DNA from: Ruegeria arenilitoris
Lineage (GTDB): Bacteria; Pseudomonadota; Alphaproteobacteria; Rhodobacterales; Rhodobacteraceae
Assembly: GCF_042675705.1 (NCBI RefSeq)
Contig: NZ_JBHTJJ010000012.1
Reading direction: 5' to 3' (one strand)
Length of the DNA stretch: 64,000 nt
In this document: piece by piece, positions 57,854-64,000 of the stretch
Position numbering within the stretch: the first letter of the stretch is position 1
How the letters are laid out: every line of letters begins with the position of its first letter
Program-made: the position numbers and the translations under genes
Notes under the pieces: generated by a model
What the model was told of the DNA's origin: nothing
Databases searched by the model: none
What the model saw: only the letters and a program-made list of their open reading frames with translations

Positions 57854-59848
57854 ATGACGCAGGCGAAGAACTCACTGGCCGAGATCGAAGAGGTTCCGGA
57901 CCAAGGCATCATTCTGTCGGATGGCTGCCGCCTGTCGGCTCGGATCTGGCGACCAGTCGATGCGGCGCAGCACCCGGTGCCTGCCATCCTGGAATATCTG
58001 CCTTATCGCAAGCGCGACGGCACGACGGCGCGCGATGCCCTGACCCATCCCTGGTTTGCCAAACGGGGTTACGCCTGCATCCGCGTCGACATGCGCGGCA
58101 ATGGTGACAGCCAGGGACTGATGGAGGATGAATATACTCAGCAGGAACTGGATGACGCCGTCGAAGTGATCGAATGGCTGGCCCGACAGCCCTGGTGCAG
58201 CGGCGCGGTCGGGATGATGGGGATCAGCTGGGGCGGCTTCAACGCGCTGCAGGTGGCGGCGCTGCAACCCGCGCCGTTGAAGGCCATCATAACCCTGTGT
58301 TCGACCGCCGACCGGTTTGCCGACGACATCCATTACAAAGGCGGCTGCCTGCTGAACGAGAACCTGGGCTGGGGGGCGACCATGTGGTCGTATTCGTCCC
58401 GCCCGCCCGACCCGGCGCTGCGTGACGACTGGCGCGAGATGTGGCTGCAGCGGTTGCAGGCCGAACCGTTCCTGCCCTCGGTCTGGCTGCGGCACCAGAC
58501 CCGCGATGCCTATTGGCGGCATGGGTCTGTTTGCGAAGACCCCGGCGCGATCCGGGCCGCGACGCTGGCGGTGGGCGGCTGGGGTGATGCCTACAAGAAC
58601 ACCGTGCCCTGGCTGGTCGAGAACCTGACCGCGCCGGTCAAGGGCATTGTCGGCCCATGGGTGCACAAATATCCGCATTTTGCCGTCCCCGAACCACGCA
58701 TCGGCTTCCTGCAAGAGGCGCTGCGCTGGTGGGACCGCTGGCTGAAGGGCGAAGATACCGGAGTTGAACAGGACCCGGCATATCGCGCCTATCTGATGGA
58801 TGGCGTGCGCCCGGCGCGCTGGTATGCCGAGCGCCCCGGCCATTGGATCACCGAGGATACTCGCGCGACGTCCCACCTGCCGACCGTCTCGCTTCCCCTT
58901 TCCGACACTGGGCTGGGTGTGGACGGGCCGCTGGATGCCCGGGTGCGCTCGCCCCATCACTGCGGCATGGATGGCGGCGAGTATTGCGCCATCTGGCTGG
59001 GTCCGGACATGCCTGGCGACCAGCGGGCCGATGACGCACTGTCCGCCTGTTTTGACACGACCCCTCTGACCGAAGATGTGGACATTGTCGGTGCCCCGCG
59101 CCTGCGCTTGAAGGTGAGTGTCGACAAACCACAAGCCCAGATTGCCGTTCGGCTGAACCATATTCACCCCGACGGAGCTGCGACTCGGATCACCTATGGT
59201 GTATTGAACCTGACCCATAGGGAGGGACATTCGTCCCCCAAAACGTTGATACCCGGACAGGTTTACGACATCGAGGTTGTGCTGGACCACATCGCCTACC
59301 GGGTTCCAAAGGGCCACCGCCTGCGCGTTGCCGTCTCAAGCGCCTATTGGCCGCTGATCTGGCCTTCGCCGGAAACAGCGGAGCTCCACCTGACAGGCGG
59401 CACGTTCACGATCCCCCTGCGCGACTGGTCGGATCGGGATGAATGGCAATTTGCCCCGCCCGATGCGGACTCTCCGTGGCAAGTGACCCAATTGCGAGAG
59501 GCGACCCATGCGCGGCGCGTTGAAACAGACATGACGACCGGCGTCATCGATCTGGTCATCGAAGATGACTTCGGCCTGGTCGAGGACGCGGATCATGGTC
59601 TGGTCAGCGGCGGAACCGCTTTTGAACGGTGGTCGATCCATCCGGACGATCCGCTGAGTGCGCGCGGCCTCTGCGAATGGGTGCAAGAGACCCGGCGCGA
59701 CGGCATCCAGCTGCGAACCGAGGCCAATTGCGAGATGTGGTCGGACCGATCCAACTTTCATCTGCGCGCGACGCTTGATGCCTTTGAAAACGATGTGAAG
59801 ATTTTTTCCAAAACCGTGGAGGACACCATACCTCGTGATCAGATGTGA
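57854..59848 (+). CDS. CocE/NonD family hydrolase (X-prolyl dipeptidyl-peptidase-like)
   Basis: A 664-residue alpha/beta hydrolase. The nucleophile S125 is in MMGISWGGFNALQ, and the PepX N-terminal segments (ILEYLPYRKRDGTTARDA, CIRVDMRGNGDSQG) and the C-terminal jelly-roll (PLSDTGLGVDG onward, ending with GHRLRVAVSSAYWPLIWPSPE) are both present. This family includes alpha-amino-ester hydrolases, cocaine esterase and PepX. Located before a peptide ABC transporter, it may process imported peptides or amides; this is inference. No signal peptide is visible, so it acts in the cytoplasm. Confidence 0.9.
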   Translation: MTQAKNSLAEIEEVPDQGIILSDGCRLSARIWRPVDAAQHPVPAILEYLPYRKRDGTTARDALTHPWFAKRGYACIRVDMRGNGDSQGLMEDEYTQQELDDAVEVIEWLARQPWCSGAVGMMGISWGGFNALQVAALQPAPLKAIITLCSTADRFADDIHYKGGCLLNENLGWGATMWSYSSRPPDPALRDDWREMWLQRLQAEPFLPSVWLRHQTRDAYWRHGSVCEDPGAIRAATLAVGGWGDAYKNTVPWLVENLTAPVKGIVGPWVHKYPHFAVPEPRIGFLQEALRWWDRWLKGEDTGVEQDPAYRAYLMDGVRPARWYAERPGHWITEDTRATSHLPTVSLPLSDTGLGVDGPLDARVRSPHHCGMDGGEYCAIWLGPDMPGDQRADDALSACFDTTPLTEDVDIVGAPRLRLKVSVDKPQAQIAVRLNHIHPDGAATRITYGVLNLTHREGHSSPKTLIPGQVYDIEVVLDHIAYRVPKGHRLRVAVSSAYWPLIWPSPETAELHLTGGTFTIPLRDWSDRDEWQFAPPDADSPWQVTQLREATHARRVETDMTTGVIDLVIEDDFGLVEDADHGLVSGGTAFERWSIHPDDPLSARGLCEWVQETRRDGIQLRTEANCEMWSDRSNFHLRATLDAFENDVKIFSKTVEDTIPRDQM

Positions 59849-59908
59849 TTTTGCTGGTGGCAAGTCCCCGAGATTTGACCTTGCCCGCCGCGACGAAATG
59901 CGCCAACG

Positions 59909-59945
59909 TTGACTCATGCGTCAATAAAAAGCCCGCAAAACGGGC
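59909..59945. promoter_or_regulatory. 5' region of the peptide transporter with TTGAC-N6-GTCAA dyad and hairpin
   Basis: TTGAC-N6-GTCAA (59909-59924) is followed by the stem GCCCG/CGGGC (59931-59945). On the minus strand the hairpin has a T-rich tail, but no minus-strand gene lies there, so it may be part of the 5' UTR. The dyad is a candidate operator for the transporter genes. Confidence 0.45.
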
Positions 59946-59975
59946 ACACAAAACACTCAACTGGGAGATACCCGA

Positions 59976-61562
59976 ATGAACGAACAACTCACTCACATGG
60001 CCAGACAGGTGACCGCCGGGAAGCTGACCCGACGTGAATTCATGGGGAAGGCAGCCGCACTGGGTGTATCGGCTGCCATGGCCAGCACCGTCTTCGCCGA
60101 CGCGGCCCGCGCCGCCGGCGCCAAGAAAGGCGGCGATCTGAAACTGGGCCTGCAGGGCGGTGAATCCACAAACTCGCTGGACCCGGCCACCTATGCCAGC
60201 TCGGTTCCATTCCAGAACGGCAAGCAGTTCGGTGACCAACTGGTCGAAGTCGCCCCCGACGGCACGATCGAGCCGCGCCTTGCCGAAAGCGTTGAAGGCA
60301 GCGCCGATGCCAAGGTTTGGACGTTCAAACTGCGTCAAGGGGTCGAGTTCCACAACGGCAAGACCATGACCAGCGAAGACGTGCTGAAAACGATGCAGCG
60401 CCATTCGAACGAAGATTCGAAGTCGGGCGCATTGGGCATCATGAAGGGCATCGAGTCGATGAAGGCCGATGGCGAGTATTTTCAGGTCACCCTGAACGAG
60501 CCGAACGCCGATCTGCCTTACCTGATGGCCGACTACCACCTGATCATCCAGCCGGACGGCGGAATGGACAACCCGGGCGCCGGTATCGGCACCGGTCCGT
60601 ACAAGCTGGAAGCGGACGAGCCCGGTGTGCGCCACCTGTTCTCCAAATTCGAAAACCACTGGAACCCGGATTTCGGCAACTTTGACAGCGTCGAAGTTGT
60701 GGTCATCAACGATGCCACGGCCCGGACGGCCGCACTGCAGTCGGGTCAGGTCCACGCGATCAACCGGGTTGAGCCCAAGGTTGCCGACCTCTTGGGTCGT
60801 GCACCCAACCTGACCGTACACTCCACGGCAGGACGCGGCCACTACGTGTTCATCATGCATTGTGACACGGCGCCGTTCGACGGCAACGAACTGCGGACCG
60901 CTCTGAAATACGCGATCAACCGCGAAGAGCTGGTCGAGAAGGTACTGCGCGGCTATGGCTCGGTCGGGAACGACATGCCGATCAACGCAGCATACCCGCT
61001 GTTCGATGAGACGATCCCGCAGCGTGAGTTCAGCGTCGAAAAAGCCGCCGAACACTACAAGAAGTCCGGCCATGACGGGTCGCCCATCATTCTGCGTGTG
61101 GCCGACGGAGCCTTCCCTGGCGCCGTGGATGCCGCAGCCCTGTTCCAGCAGACCGCCCAGCAGGCCGGCATCCCGCTTGAGATCAAGCGCGAGCCGAATG
61201 ATGGCTACTGGTCCGAAGTCTGGAACGTACAGCCGTTCTGCGCGTCCTACTGGGGCGGCCGTCCGGTGCAGGACCAAATGTACGCAACGGCCTACCTGTC
61301 CACCGCCGACTGGAACGACACCCGGTTCAAGGTCAAAGAGTTCGACGACCTGCTGTTTGCCGCGCGTGCCGAGCTGGATCCGGCAAAGCGCAAGGCAATC
61401 TACAGCCAGATGGGCATGATGGTCCGTGACCAGGGCGGCCTGATCTGCCCGATGTTCAACGACTTTGTCGAGGGCATCAGCAACCAGCTGGATGGGTGGG
61501 AAACTGATCCGACCCAAGAGATGATGAACGGCAACATGTCCCGCAAGATGTGGTTCGTCTAA
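59976..61562 (+). CDS. peptide/nickel-type ABC transporter substrate-binding protein
   Basis: A 528-residue periplasmic binding protein of the Dpp/Opp family (SBP_bac_5). The signal region carries twin arginines (R19, R20 in LTRREFMGKAA), so it may be exported by Tat, and the mature part starts near AGAKKGGDLKLG. The typical LDPATYASSVPFQNG, FKLRQGVEFHNGKTMTSEDVL and ALKYAINREELVEKVLRGYG stretches are present. Substrates may be peptides, opines or related compounds. It is the first of at least four transporter genes. Confidence 0.92.
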   Translation: MNEQLTHMARQVTAGKLTRREFMGKAAALGVSAAMASTVFADAARAAGAKKGGDLKLGLQGGESTNSLDPATYASSVPFQNGKQFGDQLVEVAPDGTIEPRLAESVEGSADAKVWTFKLRQGVEFHNGKTMTSEDVLKTMQRHSNEDSKSGALGIMKGIESMKADGEYFQVTLNEPNADLPYLMADYHLIIQPDGGMDNPGAGIGTGPYKLEADEPGVRHLFSKFENHWNPDFGNFDSVEVVVINDATARTAALQSGQVHAINRVEPKVADLLGRAPNLTVHSTAGRGHYVFIMHCDTAPFDGNELRTALKYAINREELVEKVLRGYGSVGNDMPINAAYPLFDETIPQREFSVEKAAEHYKKSGHDGSPIILRVADGAFPGAVDAAALFQQTAQQAGIPLEIKREPNDGYWSEVWNVQPFCASYWGGRPVQDQMYATAYLSTADWNDTRFKVKEFDDLLFAARAELDPAKRKAIYSQMGMMVRDQGGLICPMFNDFVEGISNQLDGWETDPTQEMMNGNMSRKMWFV

Positions 61563-61577
61563 CTCGGATCGACAGGT

Positions 61578-62534
61578 ATGCATCCTATCATCAAACTGGT
61601 TTCCCAGCGCCTGGCGCTGGGATTCCTCTTGCTGTTTGGCGCTTCGGCCCTGATTTTCGGGTTGACCGAGGCCCTACCCGGAGACGCCGCGCAAGCCGTC
61701 CTGGGGCAGTCCGCCACCCCTGAATCCCTTGCCAACCTCCGTGAGGAGATGGGGCTGAACCGTCCCGCCTTGACCCGGTATTTCGAATGGCTCGGCGGAA
61801 TTGTCCAAGGAGACATGGGCACGTCCCTGACCAACAAGCTGGACATCGCCGAGTCGGTCAGCAACCGATTGGGCAATACGTTGTTTCTTGCCTTCTGGGC
61901 GGCCATCGTCTCGGTGCCCCTTGCAATTTTTCTTGGCCTCGTCGCGGTACGCTACCGCAACCGCTGGCCCGACAAGCTGATCTCTGCCGTTACCCTGACG
62001 ACAATCTCGATCCCGGAATTCCTGATCGGCTACGTCCTCGTCTATTTCATCGCGGTCAAGCTGGGCATGTTCTCGCCGCTGGCGATGATCAATGACAGCA
62101 TGTCCATTTGGCAAAAGCTGAACTCGATCGCGCTGCCCGTCATCGTGCTGACCATGGTGGTTCTGGCGCATATGATGCGCATGACGCGCGCCGCGATTTT
62201 GAACGTGATGCAGTCGGCCTATGTCGAAACGGCCGAACTGAAGGGCCTGAGCAACTTCAAGGTCATCTGGCGCCATGCCTTCCCGAACGCCATCGCCCCC
62301 ATCGTCAACGTGGTGATGCTGAACCTGGCCTATCTGGTCGTGGGTGTCGTCGTGGTCGAGGTCGTGTTCGTCTATCCCGGCATGGGACAGTACCTGGTGG
62401 ACCACGTGACCAAACGCGACGTGCCGGTGGTTCTGGCCTGCGGTGTCATCTTCGCCGCCATCTATATCGGGCTGAATATGGTTGCCGACATCGTCGCGAT
62501 CCTGGCCAACCCAAGGCTGAGGCACCCGAAATGA
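61578..62534 (+). CDS. ABC transporter permease (DppB-like)
   Basis: A 318-residue inner-membrane permease with about six helices. The N-terminal LFGASALIFGLTEALPGDAA and the EAA-like loop MQSAYVETAELKGLSNFKVIWRH (the NBD contact) are typical of DppB/OppB. It starts 15 bases after the binding-protein gene and overlaps the next permease by 4 bases (ATGA). Confidence 0.93.
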   Translation: MHPIIKLVSQRLALGFLLLFGASALIFGLTEALPGDAAQAVLGQSATPESLANLREEMGLNRPALTRYFEWLGGIVQGDMGTSLTNKLDIAESVSNRLGNTLFLAFWAAIVSVPLAIFLGLVAVRYRNRWPDKLISAVTLTTISIPEFLIGYVLVYFIAVKLGMFSPLAMINDSMSIWQKLNSIALPVIVLTMVVLAHMMRMTRAAILNVMQSAYVETAELKGLSNFKVIWRHAFPNAIAPIVNVVMLNLAYLVVGVVVVEVVFVYPGMGQYLVDHVTKRDVPVVLACGVIFAAIYIGLNMVADIVAILANPRLRHPK

Positions 62535-63346
62535 AGAACATCCCAATCTCTGCAATGATCGGGCTGGCCTTCACCGCCCTGTATTTCATCATCGCCGTCT
62601 TTGCACCCTTCCTGGCGCCCTACGGCATGGCCGAGGTGGTAGGCGACGTGTGGGAGCCCTCGAGTGCGCAATTCTGGCTGGGCACCGACAATATCGGCCG
62701 CGATCTTCTCAGCCGCATGATCTATGGAGGGCGCACGACGATCTTCATCGCCACCGCCGCCACCATCCTCAGCTTCGTCACCGGTTCGATCCTGGGCTTT
62801 CTGGCCGCCGTGCTGGGGGGCTGGGCCGATCAGGTGATGTCGCGGACCGTGGACCTGATCATGTCGATCCCGTCGCTGATCACCGCACTGGTGGTTCTGG
62901 CGATGGTGCCGGTCACCATCCCGGTTCTGATCGTGGTCATGGGCCTGCTGGACGCCACCCGCGTCTATCGACTGGCCCGTGCCGTGGCCGTTGACATCGA
63001 AGTCATGGACTATGTCGAGGCCGCCAAGCTGCGCGGTGAGGGCCGCGGCTGGATCATCTTCCGCGAGATCCTGCCCAACGCGCTGTCACCGCTGGTGGCC
63101 GAACTGGGCCTGCGCTTCATCTTCATGGTCCTGTTCGTCTCGACCCTGTCATTCCTGGGCCTGGGCGTTCAGCCCCCGCTGGCCGATTGGGGCGGCATCG
63201 TGAAAGAAAACAAGGACGGCATCGTCTATGGCATCGGCGCGGCGCTGTATCCGGCAGTGGCCATCGCCACATTGGCCATCTCGGTCAACCTGGTGGCCGA
63301 CTGGATCCTGAACCGCACCACATCGCTGAAAGGAGGCCGGGGATGA
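62531..63346 (+). CDS. ABC transporter permease (DppC-like)
   Basis: A 271-residue permease with five or six helices. The TDNIGRDLLSRMIYGGRTTIFI segment is the DppC signature, and the coupling loop EAAKLRGEGRGWIIFREILPNALSPL is present. The start is the ATG at 62531, overlapping the previous stop by 4 bases. A frame going back to 62108 lies inside dppB and was rejected. Confidence 0.93.
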   Translation: MKNIPISAMIGLAFTALYFIIAVFAPFLAPYGMAEVVGDVWEPSSAQFWLGTDNIGRDLLSRMIYGGRTTIFIATAATILSFVTGSILGFLAAVLGGWADQVMSRTVDLIMSIPSLITALVVLAMVPVTIPVLIVVMGLLDATRVYRLARAVAVDIEVMDYVEAAKLRGEGRGWIIFREILPNALSPLVAELGLRFIFMVLFVSTLSFLGLGVQPPLADWGGIVKENKDGIVYGIGAALYPAVAIATLAISVNLVADWILNRTTSLKGGRG

Positions 63347-64000
63347 GCGATACCCTTCTCAAGGTCCGCGACCTCAAGATCGGCGCAACCGTATATCCGC
63401 CGGGCGAAAAGCCCCGTGACATCGAAATCGTGCACGGGGTCAGCTTTGACCTCGAGCGCGGCAAGGTGCTGGGGCTGATCGGGGAATCCGGTGCCGGGAA
63501 GTCGACCATCGGGCTGGCCGCGATGGCCTATGGCCGGGGCGGCGTAAAGATCACCGGCGGCGAGGTCTGGGTGAACGGGCGCGACATCCTGAAATCGTCA
63601 CTCAAGGATGTCCGCAAGCTGCGCGGCGGCGAGGTGACCTATGTGTCGCAATCCGCCGCCGCTTCGTTCAACCCGGCCAAGAAGATCATGGACCAGGTGG
63701 TCGAGGCCGCGGTCGAGCAGAACAAGTTCACCCGCAAAGAGGCCGAAGCCCGCGCGCGTGAACTGTTCGCCAAGCTGGGCCTTCCCGACCCGGACAATAT
63801 CGGCAACCGCTATCCGCACCAAGTCTCGGGCGGGCAGCTGCAGCGTTGCATGACGGCGCTGGCCCTGTGCCCGGAGCCGGAACTGGTGGTGTTCGACGAA
63901 CCCACGACCGCTTTGGACGTGACGACCCAGATCGACGTTCTGATGGCCATCAAGGCAGCGATCCGCGACACCGGAGTGGCCGCGCTGTACATCACCCACG
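63343..64000 (+). CDS. ABC transporter ATP-binding protein (DppD-like), cut at window end
   Basis: The first 219 codons of an ATPase. Walker A is GESGAGKST (47-55), the Q-loop region is VTYVSQSAAASFNPAKK, the signature is VSGGQLQRC, and Walker B reads LVVFDEPTTALD; the H-loop TH is reached at the window edge. It energises the two permeases. The start ATG at 63343 overlaps the DppC stop by 4 bases. It probably continues with a second ATPase domain or a DppF gene outside the window. Confidence 0.93.
   Translation, partial: MSDTLLKVRDLKIGATVYPPGEKPRDIEIVHGVSFDLERGKVLGLIGESGAGKSTIGLAAMAYGRGGVKITGGEVWVNGRDILKSSLKDVRKLRGGEVTYVSQSAAASFNPAKKIMDQVVEAAVEQNKFTRKEAEARARELFAKLGLPDPDNIGNRYPHQVSGGQLQRCMTALALCPEPELVVFDEPTTALDVTTQIDVLMAIKAAIRDTGVAALYITH

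Noticed and set aside
59604..61583. Minus-strand frame of 659 codons opposite the binding-protein gene
   Set aside because: It spans the end of the hydrolase, the gap and the binding-protein gene; no motif supports it.
62108..62530. Extension of the second permease back into dppB
   Set aside because: The longer frame overlaps dppB; the ATG at 62531 overlaps the dppB stop in the usual ATGA manner and matches the DppC start.
1..64000. tRNA genes, CRISPR arrays, insertion sequences and prophage
   Set aside because: I saw no T-arm GGTTCGAATC-type motifs in gaps, no spaced repeats, and no transposase or integrase genes.

Overview
The window is high-GC DNA from an alphaproteobacterium of the Rhodobacterales, most likely a Ruegeria-like member of the roseobacter group. 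This rests on the propionyl-CoA carboxylase proteins (681 and 510 residues, the lengths known for roseobacter PCC), a ScfR/PccR-type regulator with TTTGCAAA sites, a betI-betC-betA order that includes choline sulfatase, an ArgP-LysE pair, and many small DUF proteins typical of the family. There are no mobile elements, phage genes, CRISPR arrays, tRNAs or rRNAs that I can see. The only recognisable RNA gene is rnpB. The species is inferred and not proven.

Layout. 1-9500: propionate assimilation on the minus strand (methylmalonyl-CoA mutase start, pccA, pccB, with four small proteins of unknown role among them), then on the plus strand an MFS permease and the PccR regulator. 9600-13530: choline-O-sulfate and choline to betaine genes (betA, betC, betI) behind a palindromic operator. 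13530-17340: EamA exporter, LysE exporter with divergent ArgP, and an MFS-like permease. 17500-24300: yebC, then a plus-strand run of SLC13 permease, glutamine amidotransferase, BASS-type symporter and FAD dehydrogenase. 24360-33450: second SLC13 permease, YmdB phosphoesterase, 5-formyl-THF cyclo-ligase, MgtE, guanine deaminase, a TRZ/ATZ aminohydrolase, a HisN-like phosphatase and an XRE regulator. 33750-37900: quinone oxidoreductase, LysR, DUF1127, Bax-inhibitor-1 protein, a lipoprotein and rpmG. 38170-43720: DUF1326-DUF2182-GYD module, rnpB, an AmpD-like amidase, an Excalibur lipoprotein, gatA and gatC.

43900-49560: a small secreted protein behind paired operators, DUF4202, a methyltransferase, a ceramidase-like membrane protein, a UPF0173 hydrolase with a DoeA-like hydrolase, tadA and an RluB-type pseudouridine synthase. 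49640-55460: the most unusual block, seven same-strand genes (a 29-residue membrane peptide, XpaC, TelA, a DUF2927 lipoprotein, an SPFH-GYF_2 protein, a CPCC protein and a double zinc-ribbon membrane protein), flanked by inverted repeats and plausibly one membrane-stress system. 55550-64000: nitroreductase, dtd, glycerate 2-kinase, a CocE-type hydrolase and a Dpp-type peptide ABC transporter cut by the window end.

Themes: carbon flow through propionyl-CoA, osmolyte and sulfate-ester use, amino-acid and peptide transport, purine salvage, and a cluster of envelope-associated proteins of unknown function.
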